Shown here: positions 45,608 through 56,970 of the stretch, in pieces
How the letters are laid out: each line of letters opens with the position of its first letter
Numbering within the stretch: position 1 is the stretch's first letter
NCBI RefSeq assembly: GCF_021018805.1
Contig: NW_026960607.1
Location: 4,404,501-4,468,500 of the forward strand
Source of the DNA: Prinia subflava
Lineage: Eukaryota; Chordata; Aves; Passeriformes; Cisticolidae
Direction: 5' to 3'
Length of the DNA stretch: 64,000 nt
Position numbers and translations under genes: made by a program
The notes under the pieces: model-generated
What the model saw: the letters and a program-made list of their open reading frames with translations, nothing else
The model's database searches: none
What the model was told of the DNA's origin: nothing

Positions 45608-48600
45608 TGTCGAGTAACATCACAACATGTAAGACTGATGATTCTTCTTCTAATATTTAGAATGCTGTGCCTTCTATGGTGTATTTGCTTCCAGTCCTTT
45701 TATAAAGAGAGGTTTACCATGCATCAGGCAAACTGAATTTGCTGAGTCTTGTGGTTATAGCAGATAGAATATCAAATTGTTTGCTTAAAAGTGTGATCAG
45801 GCAAGAAGTTTAGTGTCGTCTTGTGATACAAGTTCCTTCAAATTCTTTAACATATATTACATAAATACAATTATTTATTTTGTTAAAATTTGTGATTCTT
45901 CAAATGTCATTGAAATGAGGCAGTGAGCTCTCGATTGCCATTATGGTAGAGAGGCCAAGTAACTTAAAAATCAGCATTATCTATTTCTGATGTTTGAAAT
46001 AAAGAAGGTGTGTCAAAGGAGAGGCTATCAAATTGACCCATTCATGGCTAAAACACTAGTGGAAATGCCAATTCACATAAAATTATGAATGCAATCGTTT
46101 CCCCCTAAAAAGATTTAGTGATTGAAAATATTTTTTTAATGAGCTGAAATTGATTGTAATGATAGGAGAAGGTACATTTATAGCGGCATGTTAGTCTACT
46201 TATGGTAAAGTTATGCTCTCAGAAGCTTGTAATATATGGTATTATTTGATCACTACCAAAAAAATTAAACCATGAATGTATTGTCTTGGAAAATAGTGTT
46301 TCTTTGAGTCTTTCATGGGATGGTTTTTTTTTTTGTTTCAGTACAGAACACTAAACTTTCTTGAAAATTATTGGATTTGTTTTGTCTTTAAAAGTTACGG
46401 TTGCTAGAGACTATTCAGATTTGTTACTGGCTTCGTTTCTCCTGCTAAACTGAGAAATATCTTGATGAACTTTGCTGTGGGTATTTTTTCCTTTATTTTT
46501 TTAAATTTCGGGAGCAGATGTTTGTCTTCTATGTAAGATATAAATTGTAGGATGTGGTGAAGGTGATGAAATTTACACTTTTCGTTGCCTTCAAAAGCTG
46601 CTGTAAAATCACCAGCTGTGTTCCCATGGGTTTAGTCAAATTCATTCAGTCAAATGTCCTACTCTTGCAATCCTTGAAATTCAGGGAATGACACTGAGTC
46701 AGTTCTTGAAACAAATAATTTATTTTTGCTTAATTAGGTGAAATATAATATTGAAATATGAGATTTCTATTTTTTTCCAGACTCTTAGAAATCTTTAAAT
46801 AATTAGGCCCATATGTTCCTTACTCTGTGCAAAACTGTTCAGACAGAACAAAGCCAATTAAAAATTCAGGGATCTAGTGCTACTAGATATCTGAGCAAGG
46901 TGAGTAATGTTAAGGGCTGTCACCAAGTTTTCCATCTAGAATTAGGTATTAACAGATTTTGACAGCCACAAAGCTTTAAATTTTTCCTGGTGAAATAAGG
47001 ATTCCTGACAACTTTGGTCAGATCTTTTAATGATGCATTGTACATTGGTAAGGGCAAAGATGTTGGCACATAAAACTCCAGGTCCATCAGCCCTCTTAAG
47101 ATCTGTAAATTATGTATAGCACTGCTTTGGCCTCTGGTTATGCTAGGATTCGAAAGATATGAATGTTATTGTGAGGCAGGTTTTATGTTTCTTCCTTGTA
47201 ATATAAAATACTATGTGTTGCAGAGGTGAAAAACAAAGCCACATATCTATGAAAGACCTCACAAATTAAGTTTATGGATGTCACAAGTTTAAAATGAGTG
47301 CTTAACATTAAGGAAAAAGTCATAAAAGAATAAATGTCAATATATTTTTTTCCAGTAAAAGAGCCAAAGAGGGAGAATACTTCAGGGAGGAAATTTTCCT
47401 TCCTAATTCTCATTCCATCCAGTCCTAGTAAAGGTTGGTCACTGCATAAATCCTGAAGAAGTAATTATTATGAGCATTTTCCCTTAAAAGGTGTACAGGA
47501 ATGGAAACAGGTGGGCACCTGTATTTCACAAGAATCAGAACAATAAGAGAAGCCTAATTATGAGCTGTCACCTAAATGATTTCTGTGAAGTTTTAAAACT
47601 AATGTATGCTAACTTAGGAAGCAGTTTTCCATTGGTATAAAAACACAGATACAGGAATGCTTGGGCATCCTTTCACAAAATCTTCTGGTGCCTCAAGTTT
47701 CAGATATATTTTGCTCAGATACAGTGTGGCCCCTGCTGTCGTCATGTGTTCTTGCTGTGGCTTTGCTAACAAGCCTTCGCAGGCTGTGGCTCCTGAGAAG
47801 GGCAGTGCTCCTGTGGCTTTTCAGAAGTCAGCTTGTATGTGGTGTTAGTTAATAACCATTTCACACCTAAACTGCTTCCAGGCCTTGAACCAATGTCTGC
47901 AGTCCTATCATATGTCAGCAAAGTAGGTGTTTGGAGCCAGGTTGTCTCTGTCACCAACTCTATGACTGTGTCAGAGGCGTAAGTAGTTTGTAACCTGTAT
48001 GGTGAAGGACATGTGGGTAAAGGAGAGTTTTCTGAGTGTTAATTAATGCCATACTAAAACCTGTGAGGAAATTATAATTAATCTTTTGAAGAAGGACCTA
48101 AACAGTATAGTAAAAATGGTTTCATGTAATGGGGTTTTTTTCTGCTATCTGTGAAGTGATTATTTTCCACTTTGAGTATGAAGTAATGCAAAGAAAGGCA
48201 GCATGAGATCCTATCAATGAAGTTATAGTGTGTAATCTGTAATCTGATATAACTTAGATTATTTTCTACTTATTATTTGCTTTGTCAGCTTCAGCAACTT
48301 CCCTCAAGCAATAATTCCTAATGTTTAAAATAGAAAAACCTTAGTGTAAAACCTTGAACACCTCTTCACAACAGAAATAGCTCATATATTCCTGTTTCAG
48401 TCTACTGTTGCTCAACTGACACACATTTTTGTCTGACGCAGAACTTTGTATAATGCCTATGATTACTTACTTAAATATCTTTTTCAGGAAGGTATGACCT
48501 AAAGTTCTTTGAGAGTCCAGGTAAATAGTAATTTCTATTCTTTGTTCATTATGCTGTTGACTTTCTACCAAGAACTGTAAGGGGTCAAAGAAGCAGGATT

Positions 48601-49185
48601 TACCTTATTAGTATTCTGCCCATACTTTCTTATTACCTTATGGTTATCTGTTTCATTTTAGATTTAGCTCATTCTGAAGGCCATTAATGCTGTTTTTTCT
48701 AAAGGTAGTGACAGCATGAATTGCTTAGACAGCCTTCACTTCTTGTGTGAAGCCAAAGAGTCAAGGCCAGGTTTCATCTCTATGTGAGTTCTAACTGATC
48801 AAAACCCTATGATGCCATAGGCTAGAATAACTTAAAATTTACTTGTAGCTTTTATTTGTTGTAAATATATTATGCCTCACTATTAGCAAGCAGTACTGTC
48901 AAGCAAAATTATTGCAAATGTTCAAAGTGAAACCAATCTTCTTTTAACCTGAGATTCCCCATTATGAAACAAACAGTAAGCAGAGTTTATTGCTATCTTA
49001 ATATCAATAAACTTGTGAAAAACTAGATTTTCCAACATAAATATTTAGATATACTCTATCTTCAGATTTGTGTATGTATGAAATTTAGATCTGTGACAAC
49101 AGTAGGTCTGTGATGACTCATTATGCGATGTTTTTATCATAATTATTTTGTTAGAATTACGTAGTTAGTAATTCTTGATATAAAG
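45608..49185. other. AT-rich non-coding stretch
   Basis: No gene, RNA or repeat family is recognised. Confidence 0.55.
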
Positions 49186-49314
49186 TTCAAGAAGTGTTTG
49201 GACAATACTCTCAGGCCCATGGTGGGAGTTGGGGATGTTCCTGTGCAGGGCTGGGAGTTGGACTCAATGATCCCTGTGGGTCCCTTCCAACTCAGCATAT
49301 TCTGTGATATGATT
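49186..49314 (+). mobile_element. Short CR1 LINE 3' fragment
   Basis: About 130 bp of the CR1 3' end: TTCAAGAAGTGTTTGGACA, GGACTCAATGATCCCTGTGG, GTCCCTTCCAACTC, and TATTCTGTGATATGATT at the end. Confidence 0.88.
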
Positions 49315-51059
49315 AGTGAAAAATCTACTGGACAGGTTTTTAGTGATAACAATGTATTACTGCTGTAAGTAGCTCAGAAATGTCTAAAAGATCCTAATAG
49401 ATTTCTCTCCAAGAACTACTGTTTTTAGCTAAACACTCACAAACTAGAAGAATAGAGAAACAGCAAAAAAAGTCAGTGTAGTACAGTTGCTGTGAATAAG
49501 GATCCAACATCTCCCTTGTCACCTACCAGGGAGTCTTGGTTTGGCTTTACCAATCTTTGAATATGAAAAGTGTACATTCTAGTACTCCAGCAAGGGAGCA
49601 CTTCAGTAGCAAATGAAAAAAGAATGTATAATTTTCACACTTTTGAGATCATGCTTCTTCATAGCTATACTGAGCTTACATGAAACAAAATGTGTTTTAA
49701 TTCCCAGTATTGTTTCTGTTCCAGTACTTCTTTGATACTCTTGTAAATTGAGGGACTGTAGGGTTCTTTCTGTAAAACTGTATGGAAATCCTTCCATAGT
49801 AAAGATTCTGCTCTGCTGAAAAGCAATTTTGAGCTGGCACATTCATTCTGTTTTGCCGTCGTGGAGTTTTACTTGCTGGGGAAAAAAAAAACTTTTTGGG
49901 ATGGAATTTGACGTAGATAATAATAGAAAGACGTATGTCTTTCTGTCTTATGATGGAACTTATATTTAAATGTCATTTTTAAAGAGAAGCAAAAAAAATT
50001 GAAACTATATATTTTACGATCTTAGACATCAGCTGGAGGTATATTTTTTGTTACAGTGCAGGAAACATAAGGCATAAAAATGCATAATATTTGTATTAAC
50101 AGCAACTGGTAATACTCTATGCAAACTGGAGTCCCATGAGTTGTCAGTAAAGACTTAAGTGAATACTTGTGCAGGGAATCAATATATTTTATGTCTGAGA
50201 ATAGTCTCCCCCATCCTGACCACACCATATCATAGTGCCTTGTGTTGGCACAGAGAAATGGATTGTCATTGTAAAGATGCCAGTGCATCTCTTCTGATGG
50301 TCTGGGGACATCCTGATGCTTCAAAATATGACATAGCTTCAGCATGGACATGAGATTAACAAGACTGTCCTTCACCAGTTGCATGTTGGGCTATAAGATT
50401 CCTAAGGTGCTTTGCTTTATTGCATGCTCCATGCATGTTTCATTTTTCCAGTTTCCACATCACAGATGAGTATGTCTGACCTCACTGTTTGAGTATCTTG
50501 TTTGCACTTTGCTATTTATTTTTCACTTCTTCCCACCACTTTCTACCCAGTTATCAGGGGCCTGACCTGGATTTGCTATATCCCAGATATTGCCTAAGCT
50601 GAGAGGGAGGTTGGGCTCTTCCTTTTGTGCTTGTAGTCTCTTAAAATGAGTACTTCAGTAGCAACAACAATAGACTGTGCGTAATAATTTTCACCAGTAC
50701 ATTTCTTTTCCCCTTAAGAACTTCTTGAAATGCTCCCTGGTTGGGTGGGTGGGTGGGCTGAGGTTAAATACAGATTTTACTTTCAAAGTTAGTTTTTCTC
50801 TGCTTAGCTTTCTAATTAAGTGTTGAAGTTGAATATAGGCCAACTACCTACATGTGCTTTTGCATTCATCTCTGTTTTCCATTATTTTGTGTTTCCTGGA
50901 GCATGCTTATTTTCTATGGAGCTATATATAGAAAAAGAATCCTTACTAAAATCTTATCCAGTGAGCTAGTGCTTGCTAAGTGTGTGTTCTCAATCTATGG
51001 GAATACACAAGACAGAGAGTCAAACATAGCTAGTTTGATAACCAAGATGCCATGGCAGG
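49315..51059. other. AT-rich non-coding stretch
   Basis: No gene is recognised. It contains the GGGT repeat at 50.74 kb listed separately. Confidence 0.5.
50743..50757 (+). repeat. Four GGG runs with single-T loops (G-quadruplex motif)
   Basis: GGGTGGGTGGGTGGG is the minimal form known to fold into a very stable parallel G-quadruplex. It stands alone in AT-rich DNA. Confidence 0.85.
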
Positions 51060-51330
51060 AACAAACAGAACTGTGAAAATTACAGGAGATGGGATTACAC
51101 CTGCTTACGGGAAGAGAGAAGATTCAATCAACTTCTGCAAGCAAAGAATTGTTGTAAAATGCATGAGTTTTCTGTGTGATGTTTAACTTGATTATTGTAG
51201 TAGAAATTATTAACCTGTTTGAAATAGTATATAAGCTTTTGGGAAACCTGAGTAAAATCAAATTCTGATCACCGAATCAGTCTTCCCGTCGCTCATCAAT
51301 CGCCAATATCAATCCACTCATGCATTTGAG
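51060..51330 (+). mobile_element. LTR-like segment, boundaries uncertain
   Basis: From TGTGAAAATTACAGG (51072) to about 51,318. A TATA box (AGTATATAAGC at 51,227) is followed by a CG-containing tail (CCCGTCGCTCATCAATCGCC) that looks like an avian ERV U5. No target duplication was found and the terminal CA is unclear. Confidence 0.35.
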
Positions 51331-52177
51331 GAAGAGAATGGAATGACTTTGGGAACTCCAGCTAGCTTGTTTAGCCTTGTAGCATGGCATCTATTTCAAA
51401 ATTGTAAAGAAGTCCTGTGATAATGTAGTGAAAATTCTTTGTTCAGGTTGTAACATTTTGTAGATGTGCTCTTCTAAATGCTTATTTAATTTTATAAGTG
51501 TGTTGCTTCTACTGTCTTGCCAGAATTTTATTGGTGACATTTTTATTTATTAACTCTCTCAAAAAATATTTTTTAGTTTATTTATTTTTCTGAAGATAAT
51601 AAAAAATCAAGCACTAGAATGGAAGGTTACTTGCTTGTTTACTTCAAATGAGAAGGATCCATGTAAAAACATTGTGATTAGAGACATAGATATATATGAA
51701 AATAAATGGTATAACAGAGAGCTAAGTGTCAAAATAATACACACCTTATTAGAACCTTAAATAAATAGAAATGTCTGAATTCAGTGTAAAACATCTAAAT
51801 GTCTAAATGAGTAAAATTTCAACTTCAAGGAACTGAGAAGCTAAAGAAAGGAGGTTTAGCCTATGTACCAGCTCAGGAAACTATTTTATATTGGAGAAAT
51901 GCTATATATTTTAGTGATTTAAACAAAAAGTACACAATGATTAGTGCCAAAGGCAGAAGAAGCCAGAGTTGGTAAATGAAAAGAGAGAAATTTTCAGAAA
52001 ACAGGGAGAATGATTGTGCACTGGGGAAAAAAATGCTGAAAAAACAGCCAGCTAGGGCAAGTACTTACGCACAGACAGATTCTGTGTCAGTGAACTACAT
52101 CAGGACCATGGAAGGCTTTGATTCCAGGTCTTGTTGATTGAAAAACATGGTTACCCTTGAGGAGGCATTTACTACAG
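51331..52177. other. AT-rich non-coding stretch
   Basis: No gene or family is recognised. Confidence 0.5.
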
Positions 52178-53080
52178 TTCACAGAATCCCAGAATGCTTT
52201 GGGTTGGAAGGGACCTTAAAGATCACCTACTTCCAGCCTCCCTGCCACAGGCAGGAAGTCTTCCTCTGGACCAGATTACTCAGAGCCTCATCCAAGCTGG
52301 TCTTCAACACTCCCAGGGATAGGACATTACAACCTCTCTGGACATCCAGTTCCAGTGCCTCACCATCCCCACAGCAGAGATTTTTTTTCTAATATCTAAT
52401 CTAAACCTACCCTCCTTCAGCTTAAAGCCCTTACCCTTTGTCGCATCAGTACCTGCTCTTTTAAGAAGTTACTCCTCAGCTCTCTTGTAGGCTCCCATTA
52501 GGTACTGGAAGATTGCTCCAAGATCTCCTTTGAAGTTCTCCAGGCTGAACAGCCCAAACTCTCTGAGCCTGTCTTCGTAGGAGAGGTACTCCAGCCCTAT
52601 GATCGACTTAGCTTCTAACAGGCACACATCTTTCCTGTGTGAGCTGGATGCAGCCCTCCAGGTGGGTCTCACAAGGGCAGAGCAGAGGGGCAGAATCCTC
52701 TTCCTTGGCCTGCTGGCCATGCTGATCTGGATTCAGCCCAGGATGTGGTTGCTTTCTGGGCTTCCAGTGCATTTTACCAGGTCATGTTGAGCTTTTTGTC
52801 CACCAGCATTCCCAAGTCCTTTTCTCTAGAGCTTCTCTCAATCCATTCTCTGCTCAGCCTGTGTTTTTCCTTGGGATTGTCCCAACACAGGTGCAGGACA
52901 CCTTGCACTTGGCCTTGTTGAACATGAGGTTTACACAGACCCACCTCAAGCCTGACAAGATCCCATGGATGGCATCCCTGTGACAGAACTACACACCTTA
53001 ATGGTGGTGGCAAACTTGCTGAGGTTGCCCTCAATCCCAGTGTCCATGTCTGGGCTATGTGTTGGAATTGCATTGTCATC
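52178..53080 (-). mobile_element. CR1 LINE 3' portion, about 0.9 kb
   Basis: Reverse-complement CR1. It begins CACAGAATCCCAGAATGC, then GGGTTGGAAGGGACC, TCAGAGCCTCATCCAAGC, CATCCCCACAGCAGAGA, GGTACTGGAAGATTGCTC. It continues into the RT-adjacent part (TTTTTGTCCACCAGCATTCC, AGGTTGCCCTCAATCCCAG). It is the longest CR1 of the right half. All open frames in it are by-products. Confidence 0.93.
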
Positions 53081-55123
53081 AGTGGTGTAAGATATCTTAG
53101 GAAAGCTAAGGCTTGTCTCTGTTACACCCCAGCTGTAGAAGGGACAAATAATTGAAAGCTGTCATGAAGGCAAGGCTTATGGCTTAGCCATGGAGCTGCT
53201 CTTCAGTACAGCAGCTAAACAGGTTTTGGAACAGAGCCTTTGTATGGGACTGCAAGAATGGGAATTGCACAGCTGTGCCAGACCACATTGCACACTTGCA
53301 TAGGCATCTCTGTGCCATGCTGTGATGCATGCTCTTGTCTCAGTTTCAGCACCAGGGTTCAGTACAGCCTAGTAGAAAGCAGTATGAGTGGTAGCAAAGT
53401 CAGAGGAGGGTTGTCAGAGGTAGAGCTCAAACCTTCAGGATGAGACTCAGCTGTCTGAGCTGCTGCACCACAGCCACCTCAGAGTTAGAAACCTTTGTGT
53501 TCGCCCCATCACTAAAGGGAGCCAGGGAGCAATGCTGTGCCATCAAGCATTGTGTTTGTTTTCTGCTGTACACTCAAGATTTCAGTTTTATAACTTTATA
53601 TTTTTTCAGTATCCTTGCCAATGTCATCTTCCTTTGAGATTCTTTGGAAAGACTTGCAAGAGGGTGGATACTTATAGTGTACTTAGTGTTATTTTTAAAT
53701 AGAACAGAGAAATTGATGCTGCATCTAGTTTTAAACTTTAATTAGCAAACACAGCAAATACTATATCTTTAATTTTTTAAAACTGCTTTGTGAGGAATGG
53801 CATATTATAACTGTGACGTGCATATGGTCTGTGTGAACCTTAGCTTGCTGACAGCTGTGTGAGTTGTGGTTTTAACCACATATACTGCATTGCTTTCATC
53901 TCAAAAAGAGGCAAACACCAATTTTCTCTATGGAAAATAATTAGTAAACCATTATGGTCTGGCATTGTAATAAATTAGGTTCAGGCTTAATTTGAAACTA
54001 TTGGAAGACATTTTTAAGAATCCTATTAATTTAAGTTTAGAGGACCATACTGATGTTCATCCAATCTTCTTGCAACTCTACAAATTTATTATCTATTCAG
54101 CAAAACTTATCTGTTTATTTCCCAACTACAAACATAAAAAACTAGGACTACATAACCCTTCAACATTTTTTCCCTACTCAATTTCTCCATGTTATTTTTT
54201 GACAGCAACCAGAGCAACAAGAATAAGTGTTTATAATAATTATGCCACCATTATTATTGTTTAATGAGAATCCCATTAAAAAAAACATTATTTCAGCTAT
54301 TTGATTCATGCTTTTGTTCCCATGCATTCACTTCTAAGTCCTACTTTTGTATTTGTTTTCTAAAAATTTTGGTCAAAAATCATCAAAGTAATATTATTCA
54401 AATGCTTATTCACATAATTATTAGCTTTTAGGTTCATGTAATCTTTGCTTATGTAAGGAACTAGTTATTTAAGCTGTTACCAGTAACTGCAGCATTAGAC
54501 CAGTAGGCCAGTAATTATTTATAACTTAAATCTGTTTATCCTGAGAAAACCTGAATAGGCCATCTGTCATGGTTTTCTATTAGCAGAGGTCAGGTTGTAA
54601 GTCAGATCAGAAATCATGACCACAATTTGCACTAGAAGGGGGCAGTATGAAAAAGAGCTACTTGCAATAGTATATTTCAGTTAGTTTAGCCATGAACAGC
54701 TATTTAATAGGCTTATTTATTCTTTATTAAAAAGGATTCCAAATCTTCTCCTTTGGTAAATCTGTCACAAGTTTTCATTACACATTTGGCTCTCCTATCA
54801 ACTCATTAGGTGGTATACCCTTGATGACAACAAAAGTCTTCTTCAAAATATTTAGCAGAATTTTCTCTATTATAATGCATACAACTTAACTTCAGTAAGT
54901 GTTCTAAATACCTTCCAACATAATATCAAATTTCACCTTCTAACTAATTTGAATTCAGGTCTTTAGTTTTTAGAAGAAAATAGCTGCACCTCAGTTTCCA
55001 GGGGTGACCCTGAATTTTCTACCAACTAGCATTCAATGAGATTTAATGATACAATTTAATGACCAATCAGGTCACAGAATACTTACAGATTTGTATTGGT
55101 GGATATAGCTATAATTTTCACTA
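53081..55123. other. Non-coding stretch, G+C-richer at its left end
   Basis: The first 450 bp are noticeably richer in G and C and may be an unrecognised repeat, including the tRNA-like piece listed separately. The rest is AT-rich with nothing recognised. Confidence 0.45.
53404..53480 (-). repeat. tRNA-like Pol III promoter remnant, possibly a SINE head
   Basis: On minus, TGGTGCAGCAG fits the A-box consensus exactly. After 26 bases GGTTTGAGCTC resembles the B-box (8 of 11). The stretch between, GAGTCTCATCCTGAAG, recalls the anticodon arm of an elongator methionine tRNA. The fold is too decayed for a working tRNA. It could head a SINE body running left to about 53,100, or be chance. Confidence 0.3.
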
Positions 55124-55470
55124 ATCACTGAATGGTTGGGGTTGGAAGGGACCTTAAAGATCTTCTAGACCCAACCCAGCTGCCATGGGCAGGGACACTT
55201 TCTATTAGACAAGATTGCTCAGAGACCCATTCAACCTGGCCTTGAACACTTCCAGGGATGGGACATCTGCAGCTTATCTGAGAAACCTGTTCCAGTGCCT
55301 CACCACCCTCACGGTAAAGAATTCCTCTTAAAGTCCAGTTTAAACCTACTCTTGTTCTGTATTAAGCTATTCCCCCTTGTCCTGTAACTACATGTGCTTG
55401 TAAAAAAGCCCTCTCCATTTTTCTTACAGTCTCCCTACAGGTACTGGAAGGCTGCAATTAGGTCACCCTA
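55124..55470 (-). mobile_element. CR1 LINE 3' end
   Basis: Reverse-complement CR1: GGGTTGGAAGGGACC, TGCCATGGGCAGGGACAC, CCTGGCCTTGAACACTTCC, GTTCCAGTGCCTCACCACCC, GGCTGCAATTAGGTCACCC. It is 5'-truncated. Confidence 0.95.
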
Positions 55471-56608
55471 ACCAGGAATAAATTTCTTGCAAACACTGAT
55501 TATTAAAAATAGGCATTAGCTACTTGCACCCGGAAACCAATTCAACAGTTATGCTTTATACAATTATATACTAGAATATGTGCTCAAATGACTAATGGTA
55601 ATGATGGCTACTCACCCTAAAAGAGATTCTGAAAACTATCTGAAGTGTGGTAAGAAAAATTGAAGAGATCAGCAAAGATAAAGTAGCAGTGGCCTGTCCT
55701 GCCCTGAAGTTATTACAGATTGTGTTACAAAGAGCAATGATATCTAAACAAGAGGATAAGCCCTCCTTTCCAGCAGTGATTACCACTGTCTAGTGGGGGT
55801 TCTATATGACTGACCTCTCACAGGAGCAGTATCTGAATTGCTCACAAGCAAGAACTTTCTATGTTTAGGATTGTGAACAGAAGATGGTTTATGACTGTCC
55901 AGAACTTTGTATTTGACAGAAAAACTTCTGTTAAAAATGCTTCTCTGACAGAAAGGAGATACTTCTGTGGGATCAAACAAGGTCTTAAGCACATTTTGGT
56001 GTGTATACTTCTGGAATTTCAATGATTTTCTCTTTGTTCTTCAAAGTTAACTTAAATTCAGTATTGGCTATCTGTGCTTTGATACAGTGGTGTTTAATGG
56101 TTAAATTATGTCTTTTGGGTATTTAACCTTTATTGGGCTTTTGAAAAAAATTTACTTCTGTCTGTCTTATTGTGTTTCAATAGTGAGCTCTGCCTGATTC
56201 AAAGTGGATCTGATTTTACAGCATAAATATACCCTTCTTCTTCTGTAAATAAACCACATAAGAATAGGAAGAAACATTAAGAAATAACTTTGAGTTTTGC
56301 ATAAGCAGAACAAAGTTCATTAAAGACTTACCGTAACTTCTTATTCCCTGTACATCTGGATAATTGCATGCATAACTTCATGAGGTAGTTAATGCTTTAG
56401 CTTTGTGGATTTTTGCATTTGAACATTTTCTTCTATTTCTGTATTTTCCCTGAAGAGTTTTCATTTGCCAAGTGCTGGGTATGGTTTAGCAGATGCATTT
56501 ACCAGTCATGTCTTTATTGCTAATTGAAGCTTTGATTTAAGCTGCTTGGCAGTCATGTATGGCTAAATATATGCAAACTCACAAAGCAAAGCTGTAGCAA
56601 GAGCAGGA
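55471..56608. other. AT-rich non-coding stretch
   Basis: No gene or family is recognised. Confidence 0.55.
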
Positions 56609-56970
56609 TGTGTTATGGAATGAAGGTTGAGCTATCCCAAACTGGGCCTCAGATTTGGGCCTGCAAGGCCTCAGATTTGGGCCTGTGTAGTAGTAGATAA
56701 ACCTGTGGCACAGTTAGAATTTAAGTTAAGGTGTGTGCATGCTTTAGCTAGGACAGTTAGGGTAGAAACACGGTCGCTGCCTTAAACTAAGATTGTTTGC
56801 ATTCTTTCTCACGCTGAATGCCAATAGAAATGCAACTGCAACTGTAAACTATCTGACACTCTATAAAACCAGCCATTTCAGGAATAAAGGGGAGAGCGTA
56901 TGTTATAACCACATTGGTTCAACCGTATGTTGCCTTTGTTCCAGCCCCATATAGAGACCCTGGTTTCACA
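56609..56970 (+). mobile_element. LTR-like element, probably an avian ERV solo LTR
   Basis: It runs from about TGTGTTATGG to TGGTTTCACA. A TATA-like CTCTATAAAACC (about 56,859) precedes GAATAAAGG (AATAAA near 56,883), with a CG-containing R/U5-like tail. A 22-bp unit beginning CCTCAGATTTGGGCCTG is tandemly duplicated at about 56,647 and 56,669, as in LTR enhancer repeats. No matching target duplication was found, so the ends are approximate. Confidence 0.55.

Noticed and set aside
47657..47957. Three short overlapping frames near 47.7 kb
   Set aside because: Frames on both strands overlap, with no splice signals or recognisable motif.
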